Shown here: one piece after another, positions 33,508-44,800 of the stretch
Position numbering within the stretch: position 1 is the stretch's first letter
Layout of the letters: each line of letters opens with the position of its first letter
Program-made: the position numbers and the translations under genes
Origin: Stomoxys calcitrans
Taxonomy: Eukaryota; Arthropoda; Insecta; Diptera; Muscidae
Assembly: GCF_963082655.1 (NCBI RefSeq)
Contig: NC_081555.1
Location: 185,649,424-185,713,423, forward strand
DNA length: 64,000 nucleotides
Direction: 5' to 3'
Notes under the pieces: model-generated
Databases searched by the model: none
The model's input: only the letters and a program-made list of their open reading frames with translations
What the model was told of the DNA's origin: nothing

Positions 33508-33556
33508 GCAGGGACAAGCTTCTCACATACCAATGAGTGCTGTACGATTAAAGATT
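33508..33556 (-). mobile_element. tRNA-derived SINE, short fragment S6
   Basis: GGAGCAGGGACAAGCTTCTCACATACCAATGAGTGCTGTACGATTAAAG is the reverse of the SINE segment ..ACTCATTGATATGTGAGAAGTT..CCCTGTTCC. Nothing else of the SINE remains. Confidence 0.55.
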
Positions 33557-33689
33557 TTAATACAAAAATTATAGAGTATTCCTTTAATGGAAAGATTTCG
33601 CCAAAGAAGCAAAACTTCAAAATAAGGACGCTATCTTGAAATTAAAGATGGCATATACTAACGGATACAACCTTCCGTTTTGAATCTCG

Positions 33690-33990
33690 ATCACTGTCTG
33701 ATTCTCATTTAACTTCATAGATAATTCTTAATTTCTTATTTGAAAAATCCAATTTTTAAACCTATCATTTTGGCTGTAAAAAACATATCTTTGACTAAAT
33801 TCCAATGTGGTCTTCATCCCGCCGTTAAATTCCTAACCGTCAACCATATTATGACATTAATTAAAAGACTTATGTTTCTAATAATAATCCGCAAATTTAA
33901 GAATCTACTTATCTACTATTCAATATATCAGAGAAAATTAACTATTATTTACTACTTTCTAATTTCAAACGGAAAACCTACTACATTCCC
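33690..33990 (+). repeat. dispersed repeat R4, copy 2 (diverged)
   Basis: Shares TTAACTTCATAGAT, TTTTTAAACC, AAATTCCTAACCGTCAACCATATT and AATAATAATCCG..TTTAAGAATC order with 1660-2065 and 40660-40955. The match is weaker than between those two. Confidence 0.35.
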
Positions 33991-34389
33991 TTAGTTGTGC
34001 AAATTTCAACTTCTTCAAAATTTGAACTGGATTTTAATTCATTCGCCCATACGTAAAACAATCAACTGTGTTGACGCTAAAATGGCAATCCATGGTGGAT
34101 TGTTTATAAGATTCGTCCCAATCCAACACAAGACGCTTTTACTTGCATTTCGTTAATTACACCTAAATTAAGGGCAATGCACATGCCTATATATCTCCTT
34201 CAATTTTAATAAGCGGGGCAATCAAAGGCTTTAACGACCCCATATGTAATTATGACTGAACCCATTGTGGTGAAAATTGCATTCTGCTTACAACTTTGAA
34301 TAGCAGTGTCCAAAAATTATTAATGGCAGGAGGCCGTATGACTTTCTATTTTGAGTCACCAGCTCATTACATTTTTCAGCAAAACTAAT

Positions 34390-34500
34390 AGGAGACCACC
34401 GTTGCTTAGAGGTTAGCATATGCAAACCATATACTTGATTTGCATGCTGCCGAAACATCAGAAACATTTTCAGCGGTGATTATCCCTTCATAGTCATTGA
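34390..34500 (+). mobile_element. tRNA-derived SINE, head fragment S7
   Basis: GGAGACCACCGTTGCTTAGAGGTTAGCATATGC keeps the A-box region of the SINE head. The B-box stretch is replaced by unrelated text (TGATTTGCATGCTGCC), then the body resumes with AACATCAGAAACATTTTCAGCGGTGATTATCCC. Confidence 0.6.
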
Positions 34501-34514
34501 AAAATTTGTAAGTT

Positions 34515-34625
34515 AACCTAATACAGCTGCCATAGAAACCGATCTCGTAATTTAACATCTTGAGCCTCTAGCTTGACATAGCTCCCAAATGAACCAGTTT
34601 CTTGATTTTACTTCTTAAATCTATG
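34515..34625 (-). repeat. TR-element monomer fragment
   Basis: AATACAGCTGCCATAGAAACCGATCTCG, CATCTTGAGCCTCTAG, CATAGCTCCCAAATGAACC: about one monomer in reverse order. Directly downstream (34650-34700) a short inverted repeat, CCGGAAGTAAAACTGA with TCAGTTTTACTTCCGG, could form a hairpin. Confidence 0.5.
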
Positions 34626-35069
34626 GAATGCGTTTGCATCAACGTATGACTTTATCCCTAAAAACCGGAAGTAAAACTGAAAACTCAGTTTTACTTCCGG
34701 CGTTTATATTGAATTTTGGGTTTTGCCGTATTCTTCAGGGGTATGTAGTGGAATTTTTTGTAGAAAAATTAGATAGACCTCTTTCTAAAAAGGGGCCGAA
34801 ACAATGCCTATATTCAAAATAATCCAAAATATACAAATGATTCAGGTGTGGAGCAGGTCACTAAAAATCACTGAAAACCAATAAGAGTGGACCAAGTCGA
34901 ATTTTTTAGATTAACTCTGCCAAAAATGTAAATTTTAAATATTTGTTACATACTTTATTTTTGCCTCTAACTTAACTGTAATGGTACTAACCATATGTTA
35001 GTAGTAGTTAGCATTTTTAGATTGAAAAATTTTCATTAATATTGGAATCATTCAACAAAAAATGTATCT

Positions 35070-36272
35070 TTATACCCTCCCCTATAGGATGGGGGGTATA
35101 CTAATTTCGTCATTCTGTTTCTAACTACTCGAAATATTCGTCTGAGACCTCATAAAGTATATACATTCTTGATCGTCGCGACATTTTATGTCGATCTAGC
35201 CATGTCCGTCCGTCCGTCTGTCTGTCGAAAGCACGCTAATTGCCGAAAGAGTAAAGCTAGCCGCTTGAAATTTTGCACAAGACTTCTTTTTAGTGTAGGT
35301 CGGTTGGTATTGTAAGTGGGCCATATCGGTCCATGTTTTGATATAGCTACCATATAAACCGATCTTGGGTCTTGACTTCTTGAGCCTCTAGAGTGCGCAA
35401 TTCTTACGCGACGTGTTTTGTTATGATATCCAATAACTGTGCCAAGTTTGGTTCAAATCGGTTCATAACCTGATATAGCTGCCATATAAACCGATCTTGG
35501 GTCTTGAGTTCTTGAGCCTCTAGAGTGTGCAATTCTTATCCGATTGGAATGAAATTTCGCACGACGTGTTTTGTTATGACATCCAACAACTGCGTCAAGT
35601 ATGGTTCAAATCGGTCCATAACCTGATATAGCTGCCATATAAACCGATCTGGGGTCTTGACTTCTTGAGCCTCTAGAGTGCGCAATTCTTATCCGATTGG
35701 AATGAAATTTTACGCGACGTGTTTTGTTATGATGTCCAACAACTTTGCCAGGTATGGTTCAAATCGGTTCATAACCTGTTATAGCTGCCATATAAACCGA
35801 TATTGGGTCTTGACTTCTTGAGTCTCTAAAGGACGCAATTCCTATCCGATTTATCTGAAATTTTGCATGTCGTATTTTATTTTTACTGCCGTATAAACCG
35901 ATCTGGGATCTTGACTTCTTGAGCCTCTAGAGGTCGCAATTATTATCCGATTTGCCTGAAATTTTGTACGAAGGATCCTCTCTTGACCATCAACATACGT
36001 GTTTCTTATGGTCTGTTCGATCTCTCTATTTTACTTCTTGAGCCTCCAAAGGGCGCAATTCTTATTCGAATTGGCAATTCTTTTTCGAATTGACATTTTA
36101 AACAGATCTCCAACATATAATTTAATTGTAGTCCAAACTGGACCATATCTTGATATCGCTCTAATAGCAGAGCAAATCTTCTCTTATATCCTTTTTTGCC
36201 TAAGAGGAGATGCTGGGAAAAGAACTCGACAAATGGGATCTATGGTTGAGGATATATAACATTTCGGGTACG
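35070..36272 (-). mobile_element. TR element, long copy with clear monomers
   Basis: Left module TATACCCTCCCCTATAGGATGGGGGG, TAATTTCGTCATTCTG, ACATTCTTGATCGTCG, CATGTCCGTCCGTCCGTCTGTC. The ACCGATC landmark then recurs at about 35357, 35489, 35642 and 35795 (spacings 132, 153, 153 bp), followed by diverged monomers. The right end has CCTAAGAGGAGATGC..AGAACTCGACAAATGGGATC and a decayed hairpin. Non-coding. Confidence 0.8.
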
Positions 36273-36299
36273 GTACGAACTTGATATAACAAATCGACC

Positions 36300-36520
36300 T
36301 CACTTGTCCGGGGCGCGCCCTACCCCCAAAAACTGCTCAACATTTGTATGTTTACTGATTGGGGCAGTATGGGTATCAAATGAAAGGTAATTAGAAGTGG
36401 ATTACGAAACTTATCTAAAAATTTGGGATCAAGTTCCAGGGGGCCGCCCCGAAATGTACTCGTATAAAAAAGTTTAGGATCAATTCCCAGGCGGGTCATC
36501 CCAGCCCAAAATTATGCAAT
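36300..36520. repeat. R5 repeat fragment
   Basis: GGGGCAGTATGGGTATCAAATGAAAGGTAATTAGAAGTGG and AAATTTGGGATCAAGTTCC..GGGGGCCGCCCC follow the word order seen at 55010-55340 and 59545-60190 (ATATGGGGCTCAAATGAAAGGTATTTGGG..GGGACCAAGTG). Confidence 0.5.
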
Positions 36521-36533
36521 ATGAAATATATTT

Positions 36534-36854
36534 GCGGAGGTGGAGGCCACCGTAGCGCAGAGGTTAGCATGTCCGCCTATGACGCTGAACGCCTGGATTC
36601 GAATCCTGGCGAGACCACCAGAAAAAATTTTTTAGTGGTGTTTTTCCCCTCCTAATGCTAGCAACAGGTCAGGTACTATGCCATGTAAAACTTCTCTCCA
36701 AAGGGCTGTCACACTGCGACACGCCGTTCCGGCTCGGCTATAAAAAGGAGGCCCCTTATCATTGAGCTTAAACTTGAATCGGACTGCACTCAATGATATG
36801 TAAGAAGTTAGCCCCTGTTCCTTTGTGGAATGTTCATGGGCAAAATTTGCATTT
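36534..36854 (+). mobile_element. tRNA-derived SINE, best full-length copy S8
   Basis: The tRNA-like head carries a pol III A box (TAGCGCAGAGGT, 36553-36564) and B box (GGATTCGAATCC, 36595-36606). The body follows: CCTCCTAATGCTAGCAAC, CACTGCGACACGCCGTTCC, TATAAAAAGGAGGCCCC, ATTGAGCTTAAACTTGAATCGGACTGCACTCA and the end TGTTCATGGGCAAAATTTGCATTT. Flanked by an imperfect duplication, GAAATATATTT at 36523-36533 and GAAATACATTT at 36855-36865. Not a functional tRNA, because the head does not close a cloverleaf. Family reference in this window. Confidence 0.9.
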
Positions 36855-36879
36855 GAAATACATTTTAGAGTAGAATACG

Positions 36880-37130
36880 AAAATTGTATATAAATAAAAT
36901 AAAAAATAATTGTTTAACATAAGAGAAAATTTCGCGAAGTTAACTTATTTTCTAAAAAACTTTGGATTTTGTTTACGGAAAAAATTACATGTTTTTTGCG
37001 ATAAATTCTTGCAAGAATTTGTGACAAATATAAAGTTTTTTTTCACACTGACAATGCCTTTCATTCTTGATATATAAAATGTTATTAGGGGTTTCAACTA
37101 GTTTTTCTTTACTTATAAATTAATTTAAAA
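36880..37130 (-). repeat. dispersed repeat R7, copy 1
   Basis: Reverse complement shares AAACTAGTTGAAACC, ATTCTTGCAAGAATTTAT, AAACAAAATCCAAAGTTT and the TTCTCTTATG block with 37860-38045 and 47860-48068. The ATTCTTGCAAGAAT core is itself palindromic. Confidence 0.5.
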
Positions 37131-37404
37131 CAATGCTTATGTATATGTGTGTTCTTTTAATTTTTAAATTAATTGTGCATATTGAAAAGGCTACCAAGTT
37201 CAACTTAATGTTATAATACAATTCTAAATAAAATGTTTACCAATCATTAGCAAATCTAACTTGGTTCAAACGTTTCCAGAATATATTTGCATTTATTTTG
37301 ATGATATGATAGACAATTATGTTACAAGCCTTCCATGTTGCTGATTTTCCATGATTAAAAATTGCCAATATCCGAGTTTACCATCCGCCCATCGTTTTTT
37401 ATCC

Positions 37405-37660
37405 ACCACTGGTCTATACGCTTAAAACTCACCCCCTCCAATAAACGAATAATTGTTTGCGGCTATCGAAACACTATGGCAATTAAAGAATTGTTGTTTT
37501 TACAACAACAGAAAGGTTCTTTTACCGTAGGCGAAGTTGCTAAAGGGTTTACAATAAACAACGTTAGTTACATTCGATGATACTACGTTTATGGCTAACG
37601 TTTTGTATGTTGACGGGAAACGTTACATTAAATCTTTGTCTAATAAACACAAAAACCACA
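37405..37660 (-). repeat. dispersed repeat R3, copy 6 (near-complete)
   Basis: TGGTCTATACGCTTAAAACTCACCCCC, AAACGAATAATTGTTTGCGGCTATCG, GGTTCTTTTACCGTAGGCGAAGTTGCTAAAGGG, AATAAACAACGTTAGTTACATTCGATGATACTACGTTTATGGCTAACG and ACGTTACATTAAA. Frames crossing it are not recognisable proteins. Confidence 0.6.
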
Positions 37661-37859
37661 CTTATTTCCCTAACGTATTGAAACAGGTGGCGCAGAAACC
37701 ATTTGGAAATTATATTTTCGTGAAGTTTTTTAAATCATTTTTTGCGCGAGGTTTGTTTTACAAATCACGATTTTATCTAATCTTAAATAAAAACTTATCA
37801 ATATATGATACAGGGATATGATGTTGTAAAAATTCATCACCCAAATATACATTCATACG

Positions 37860-38045
37860 ATAGACGTTAAATTTATTTACAAATAAAGAAAAACTAGTTT
37901 AAACCTTGAATACCATGTTTTGGTATTTTGGTAACATGTACTTTCATCGTGAACAAAGTCCAAAGTTTCTCACAAAAAAAGCTTACTTCTTACATACCCG
38001 AAAATTTCCTTATGTGAAACGAATTATTTTGCAATAGATGTCATA
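37860..38045 (+). repeat. dispersed repeat R7, copy 2
   Basis: AAACTAGTTTAAACCTTGAATACCATGTT, GTACTTTCATCGTGAACAAAGTCCAAAGTTTCTCA and TTATGTGAAACGAATTATTTTGC match 47870-48068 in the same order. Confidence 0.55.
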
Positions 38046-40560
38046 CTTTTAGTCAGGTGCATATCGGAAGTCTTAATTTTACCCGCGCTAATGTGCATGT
38101 AATCGCCCTTCTGTGGCCGAGTGTGAGTGCAACATCAACGCAGCCTAACAATTTTAGCCCGTTTAATCCGCATTTGAGTGGAACAAATAAATTACAATCG
38201 TACATTACACATTTCATGATTTATTGGATAAACTTCATTATTTCGCCTCCTCCAAATCAAGAGCACTGACGGGAAACAACAGCGAACAGTGCCGCCAACC
38301 AAAAAGAAGAAACAAATTATAATTTTAACATAAATTTCCATAATGAAGCGACATTGGAGTTTGCCAGCCGCTGTCGGCGATGGTGGCGGTGATATAAATT
38401 AAGTGGAAAATATCAATCTTCTCCACGACCACATTCCGAATTGGTAACATCGGTATTTAAACAAGCACATGTGCCCATCTAATGAAGATGGCATATGGTG
38501 AAAATGAGAAATCTCACGTCGAAGCTCTCGCTGGAGACTAATACTGGCCACTTGGTGGCAAACGAGTAACTTGAATTACAATCTAATGATAATTAATCTT
38601 CGAATGCCGCCTCAGAAATGTAAAATAGAGTTAATATTCTCGCCGATCGTGGTGCGTTGGAGTTGGCATCGTCCAAGTGATCTGCTAGCCTTGGTGATGG
38701 AGTGGTCTCCATCACTACGGAGGTAGGCAATTGGTTTCCTTGTTTGTTTTGTGTAATGTGTTCGGATGTTGGAGAGCAAAGGGGTAACCATGCATTTTCA
38801 AAGTGCAAAGTTTAAAGTCGACGACTATTTGTGTACTGTGCTCCGCATTTACAAGCACGCACACATACGAACAACCATATTGCTTACAAACACACGTATG
38901 TTTAGTAAGTTATAATAAAACATGCAAATCGTGCCCGTCACCATGAGCATACAGTACATCATGGCGTGGCTCGGTGTGTGCTGGGTAGGTTTGTCGGTTG
39001 GCTTGCGGATTGCACAGCGTGAGTGTGGCTGTGGCTGTGGGTGTGCTGATTTTAATTCCATGCTAGCAAGCTTTGGTTGTACAAACAATTTACACCTCTT
39101 GAAACTACTTGTTGAGTTAAGCGAATATCAGACACCACCCTGCACCACCCCACCGAGGGTCCTTAAGCCAGTCTCTGTGCATTTGCATGGCCATGGATGA
39201 GTGTGTGTGTGTGTGTGTGTTTAGGACTGTGTTAATTCTACACTTGGAAATTGTAATGAGTTTGTGCCCAAAATGGATGCAAAACGAAATTACTGGCAAC
39301 ACAACGTACCAACAAACACAGTGTAACTAACCCCTGCTGCACCTTTGGGAGGCCAACACATGAATACCGAATACTGACATATCAAATTAACTTAATGACA
39401 TAATGTAACACCGGTTATTCAAGTGTCATTCATACATAGACTGCTCTTGAATGCACAAATCCAGTAGTGCATGTGTGCGTGTGCTGCTGCTAACACGAGT
39501 TGTGCATGTACGTGCTCCTTTTTCTTGTTGCCACTGCTGGTGCTTTGGCTCTCTATTCTCTTTGAGCCAAATGACACCCTTTTGTGTCGGGTGTTTTAAT
39601 GTTCATCTTGACATGGCATATCCCATCCTTCGGCTGTTTCTTTCGCTTTGAAATAGCTTCGAATATTCTCTGTCAACTGTCTAAGGTCTAAAGTTCACTT
39701 GCAGAATGGAGACAAATTTTAGTCATGTTCTGAGCACTCGCACACATTCACACATACTCATTCACACGAGCGACGATTCTTCAAACAAGCAAAGCTTGAA
39801 GCTGTTGCCTGACGCCTCTACCACCCACCTGCCCATTCGCATGCTAGGCATACAAATAAACCTCCAACATTGTTGCTGCTGCTTCTGCTGCCTAAGCGCC
39901 TCAGTGCACAACCGAAATTTTCCTAAATTCAAATTAAACCCATGTAGCCGTGTATGCCCTGTTTCCGTTCCTTGGAATCTTCCTCGTACTCGTACGCTGT
40001 GCATGCACTCACGCTTCTGTAGATGCCAGATACTCTCTAGCTGGTAGCTGCTGCCACTGCTGCCGCCTGGCTGTTAATGTTGTCGGAGTTAAGTCAATGC
40101 CTGACCAGGGGCATGGGAAGTTTTCGAAGAAGTCTACTGCTGCTACTGCTCCTCAACACTAGAAAGGGCAAATTTGCAAAGCCATAAACTATTGCTGGCT
40201 GCTCGTAAAAGAATTTTCCATACTTTACAGTTGCTGTCGTCGTTCCTGTTGTTGCCGTTGGTCTTGTTGTCAAGGGGTATGGCATTCTCACATGTTAACC
40301 TTAGAACATCAGCCAAAGTGCCAACTATTCGTTTGCTACGTCAAAGGGTACGAAATACACTCGCTAGGACAATGTGGCACATTGGGCATCGGAAAAGTGT
40401 CCTCTGGCCATGTTAACATGGATGCATCGTTAGGGGAATTGCCAGTGGTATTTCCGAATGTGCACACAATCTCCACCCCACACATACACACACACACACA
40501 CCTGTTCCTATGTGCTAAGTTCCCTGCCATGGTCGAATGAGTAAATTCACATTTTATGGA
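38046..40560. other. largest transposon-poor island
   Basis: 2.5 kb without any of the window's mobile families. Contains GC-richer blocks (GCCGCTGTCGGCGATGGTGGCGG near 38375), (GT)n at 39199-39222, GCTGCTGCTTCTGCTGCC and similar triplet runs near 39878-39895 and 40045-40070, and (CA)n at 40481-40502. Frames up to 113 codons (39706-40047) overlap frames on the other strand and show no domain. Consistent with host intronic or regulatory DNA; no exon is supported. Confidence 0.5.
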
Positions 40561-40659
40561 ATTAATGCACATTTTGAATAAATTTATTGATGTCGACTTA
40601 AAACAAGATCAGCTCATATGAAGAAATTTCTAATTTTCCAAATGAATTCATATAAATGT

Positions 40660-40955
40660 TCAAACGGTGCATCTTAACCTAAAAACGAAACATTAAAGGG
40701 TTTTCCTATTTCTAAGGCTATTTTGAGACTTTAACTTAGGTACACTGTTGTCTTGTGCCAAAGTCAATTTCCTCACTTTCAACGATATTTTGACCTTCAG
40801 TTAAGATATTTATCTTTAATATCAAGGCGAAGAGATTAGGATCCCTATCCTTAATATCAAGGAAAATATCTTATTGGAAAATTAATCACCTTTAAGATAT
40901 GTTTGGCTTACATTGGCTCGAATCTTTAAAATGAGGACAAACACTTTGAGTGTAT
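40660..40955 (+). repeat. dispersed repeat R4, copy 3
   Basis: GCATCTTAACCTAAAAACGAAAC, TACACTGTTGTCTTGTGCCAAAGTCAATTTCCTCACTTTCAACGATATTTTGACC, repeated TATCAAGG..AAAATATCTTA, and the end AAAATGAGGACAAACACTTTGAGTGTA. Best match is 1660-2065. Confidence 0.55.
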
Positions 40956-41449
40956 GTATGCTTATCTGCCAAATCACGACATTTCGACATTTGCCAGCAC
41001 GCCCAATAACATTAACAAAACACATTCTAATAAATTCCGACTGTTCATTCCACGCTATCTAAAAACTAGTTTTGCTTTTACAACGTTATGAACTTCAAAT
41101 TAACAATTCCTCAACCGATGGTTATAATGCGAAATTTTTTTGAAATATCACATACTGCAATTTAGGATGTTATGTTTCCTACTGGTAGAATTTTTAAATA
41201 TGGGTCAAAGATTATTTAACTGGTAGTAGAGGAAAACATTTAGGAAATTTCCATCCTCACGATTGCGATTTCTTTTCTATTTGGATGTGAGTTCTTTAGT
41301 TTAGTAAATTTTCAAAACATTGGAGAATATTTAAATAAAGGGAAACTTTGTAACTATCCCTGGGTATATATGACACCGTTTCTTCAGTGTTTATTGCTCA
41401 CTTGTTATCTCAGTACATAAATAAGTAAAATGGTGCTAAGTTTCTGTAT
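40956..41449. other. AT-rich spacer, nothing recognised
   Basis: No frame or shared family of note. Confidence 0.35.
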
Positions 41450-42135
41450 TGACCGTCTTAGGTGACGGTTTAATTATTGGTTGTATGTATTTGCGAATCT
41501 ATCAGCGCCCATTTTTATCCGAACTTCACAAAACTTTGCAAAGCTATCCAAAACTCTTTTTGTGTAATGTGCCACATACGCAAAAGAATAAAAATCGATT
41601 TTTTGAGCGATTGACAAATTGTGTGGGATCCAACGCGAACATATGTTGCAAAGTTGATTGTATGCTAGTCCCACTGACGCCTAAGGTTGTCTCAATCTCA
41701 TGATAGGTCACATGGCGATCTTGCAATATCAGTTGGCGTACAGCATCAATGGTTTTTGGAACAACAACTGATTTTGGACGACTTTACGAAATTCGTCTTG
41801 GAGTGACATACAACCTCGGTTGAATTTTCCACTCTATAGATAAACACTGGTCCTTGATGGAGCTTCATCGCCAAAAAATGAATGCACTGTTGTTGAGTTA
41901 ATCCACGTCGAAAGTTGTAAAATAATAATCGCACAAAAATGTTCACGATTTAATTCCATTTTTTCGGTGCGATGAATCTTTTAAGTTACTGTAAACAACA
42001 CAAATAGCTCTCGTGTATCAAAATGTTCTGAGTACATATAACCCCAAAAATGTCAAGCTTTACGATGGAGCTGTCAGTTGACATATTGCATAACAAGGGT
42101 TGCCCAATCCCGAAATATAAAAGAGCAAACCCTCG
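41450..42135 (-). mobile_element. DD34D-type mariner, N-terminal transposase remnant
   Basis: The right end is a TIR, CGAGGGTTTGCTCTTTTATA then TTTCGGGATTGGGCAACCC, next to TA at 42136-42137. Broken reverse frames read ELNREHFCAII, YNFRRGLTQQQC, FGDEAPSRTSV, the block QDRHVTYHEIETTLGVSGTS then IQS, and RWIPHNLSIAQK: the paired helix-turn-helix DNA-binding half of a mariner transposase. The catalytic half is gone, replaced by unrelated text leftward. At least four frame shifts. Subfamily not assigned. Confidence 0.8.
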
Positions 42136-42415
42136 TATTCGGGGCGGGTAAGATCTTGATAGTGATACATAATTGTAGTGATTAGTATTATAATGTTGTT
42201 ACTGTAAATGATTGATATTATCTTAAATAGGATAAGAATTAAGTCTAAAAATTCAATTAACTAGTCGAAAAAAAATGTTGCCAAAATTTTGAAAACAAGG
42301 ACGGTCATAACAGTGCTAAATTTACAGCACGACTAATGAAATATAGCTTATAGGGTCTAAGATTATATATGATATCTAAAAAACTTTTCGATAAATTTTT
42401 TCAGTTTCAATCAAA
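42136..42415. other. short unassigned spacer
   Basis: AT-rich sequence between the mariner end and the next TR element. Nothing recognised. Confidence 0.3.
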
Positions 42416-42877
42416 ACAAGTAAAAGCGTGCTAAGTTCGGCCGGCCCGAATCTTGGGAAACCACCTCCATGGGTTTCGCTAAAAATTTACACACGAACTA
42501 AGTTGATGGACACATGTGTACTTGACGTACCAGCCAAATTTCTGCCAATGCAAGTAAAAACTAAAATTTCAAAGTCGTAGAAGGTTAATCGGGAGGTCGG
42601 TTGATATGGGAGCTGTATCAGGTGATGGACCGTCTTAGACCGTGTTTCCAAGTCATATTTCGATTTCGTGGGGCTCAACAAATCAATCAAGGACCACTTT
42701 ATATGTGACATATTTTCAAATTAGAACCCATATTGGCCATTTACTATCCCCAAAGACCAACATCAACAAAATATACCTGCGCCAAATTTGTAGTGGCTAG
42801 CATTACGCGTTCGACCGCTACTGGGATTTACACAGACGGACGGACATGGCTAGATCGACTTAGAATGTCGGAACGAT

Positions 42878-42915
<38 letters not shown>

Positions 42916-43003
42916 ATGGGATCGCAGAAGAATATTTCGACGTGTTACAAACGTAATGACTGGACTAGTATACCACTATGTCTTATGGTGGCGGGTATAA
43001 TAA
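42416..43003 (+). mobile_element. TR element, compact copy with expanded TA tract
   Basis: Starts AACAAGTAAAAGCGTGCTAAG with hairpin TTCGGCCGGCCCGAA at 42436-42450. About one monomer remains (AATCGGGAGGTCGGTTGATATGGGAGC). Then CACAGACGGACGGACATGGCTAGATCGACTTAGAATG, GATCAATAA and a pure (TA)n run at about 42882-42911, TTTTATGGGATCGCAG and the end ACTATGTCTTATGGTGGCGGGTATAATAA. Shows the shortest complete form of the element, about 590 bp. Confidence 0.75.
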
Positions 43004-43539
43004 TGAATAAGATATTTAAATTTTTATTTGAAAGTGGAAATAATTTCAATCGCGAACATAACTGAAAAGAATTCATAATCAATAATATAAATGATTTAAT
43101 AAATACATTTTTAACTAAAAATTGTACAAACTTCAATAACTATCCTATTAATTTTTTAGTTGAAAACGCTTTAATTTTCAATAGCTTCTTTTTAAAATTT
43201 TCCTGAAATTTTTTCCTCTGTGGTGGATTTACTCGTGACTTTAAGCATAAAGGTTTAATGTCAAAGCAGACGGTTCATTTGAGAGAAATATAGATTTTGG
43301 AACTCTAATCAGGGGTACGTTACTATGGGACATATATCTCAATTTGGATCGATCTGCAATCAAAATTGTGATACAGGTATAAGAAAAGGAATATTTCATA
43401 TAGTACACGTAACAAATAAAGCATTTGAGATATCTTGCGAAGAATAAATCTCCTTTCTTGGGAAAGTAATTTTTTTTAATGTAACTATATAACGTTTCAC
43501 CTAACTGTTGATACAAAAAGACCTGTGGGTCTCCTTGCT
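43004..43539. other. AT-rich spacer
   Basis: Frames of 63-110 codons run across it but are low-complexity or enter the TR element. Nothing recognised. Confidence 0.3.
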
Positions 43540-44800
43540 GGTCTTCTGCGGTTACCTTGATGTCCTTACAGCTCTCTCGAAACTGTTACTAGCAGCTTTA
43601 GTCTAACAGCACATTGCTACAACAACAACTGCATGTTTTTTCATCAGACAATAACATGCCATGTCGAAAACGTTGGGTGATCCTTTTACTCCACCAGAGG
43701 ATAAAATTTACGCTTTCTGTAAAAGAAACATTCTCTCCTCCCAAGGAGGCAGGCAACTTATATCTCCTGCTGAAAAGAACTTCTTCTGTCTCACGTGGAT
43801 TTACACCTAGACCATTTTCGGTAGCCCACTTCGCTATTGCACGTAGAGCATCCTGAAGTATATCTCGCAAGGTGCTGGAAAAAAAATTGCCTCGTCATCA
43901 GCATAAGGGACCACTTTTACACCTTTTTCTTCCAGATACAATAATAAATTGTTAATGGCTCCAAAGTAGAGGAGACAGTAGACCTCTTGCGGAGTTCCTC
44001 TGTTGACCCATCTTTTTAGATTCACAGATCACAAGCAAGCCGTAATGCATCTTTTAGTAAGTCAGTTATTAATAAACCTTCTTACGGTAGAGTTGATGCC
44101 TAGAAACTCCATCTCATTCATGACTGACGTTGGTTTTACATTTTTGCTACCATTGTATATTCCTTGACAGGAAGAGAACCCTAGAGAACTAGGTCGTGAG
44201 GGGCTGTTTCAGTCGACCTGCCTTTGCTATGTGCATGCTGCTGCCGAAACAGACGACCTCCAGGAACCTTTGGTCTAAGATACGATTCGATCAACTTCTC
44301 AAGAGTCTTCAGAATAAAGGATGACACATTAATAGGACAAAAATCTTTCGCCTTCGTGTGGTAAGGTTTTCCTGCTTACGGAATGAAAATGACCTTTGTG
44401 TCCCTCCATCCCATAGGTATATATGACATGCTGATACAAGAAGAGTATATCTCCCTAAGCCAAGACACCAGTCTATGAGACACAGTTTGTAATTCAACCG
44501 GTGATACATTATCAGGGCCTGGCGGCTTAAAGGGTTGGAAACTTCTTATCGCCTAAAGGATTTTCAGCTAAGACACAATTTCCCTAATTTCCCCACTAGA
44601 TATTGTCCATATATTCTCTGACTTCTGAATATACCCCACCGTAATAGGTCTCGAGGACAGATACATCTTATCCTAGAGGGCTCAGATGTATCCTCCATGG
44701 AGCTACAGAATTCCACCCAGGATTTGTTCTGAGCCTTTCTCAGCTTGCCCTTATATTTTCTTAACTCAGCATTATAGTTGCTAAGTAATGTCAAAATTTT
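43540..44800 (-). pseudogene. non-LTR retrotransposon (R1/Jockey-like), decayed reverse transcriptase
   Basis: Colinear reverse-strand pieces: YNAELRKYKGKLRKAQNKSW and VEFCSSMEDTSEPSRIR (44794-44640, linker after the endonuclease); KAKDF.PI.VSSFILKTLEK then LIESYLRPKVPGGRLFRQQ (about 44360-44230); NRGTPQE (motif B region, 44000); PYADDEAIF with the catalytic YADD at 43895-43906; and ILQDALRAIAKWATENGLGV then NPRETEEVLFSRRYKLP after it. Stops and frame shifts separate them, and the endonuclease and 3' parts are missing. YADD is intact, but the frame around it is not. Confidence 0.8.

Noticed and set aside
34650..34700. Inverted repeat CCGGAAGTAAAACTGA as a transcription terminator
   Set aside because: A hairpin is possible, but no gene ends here and the host is eukaryotic; more likely a small local inversion or element scrap.
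36534..36620. Possible tRNA gene with A and B boxes
   Set aside because: The sequence lacks a closable acceptor stem and cloverleaf and is continuous with a body repeated ten times, so it is a SINE head.
43540..44800. Active reverse transcriptase because YADD is intact
   Set aside because: The surrounding frame has multiple stops and shifts, and the endonuclease and C-terminus are missing.
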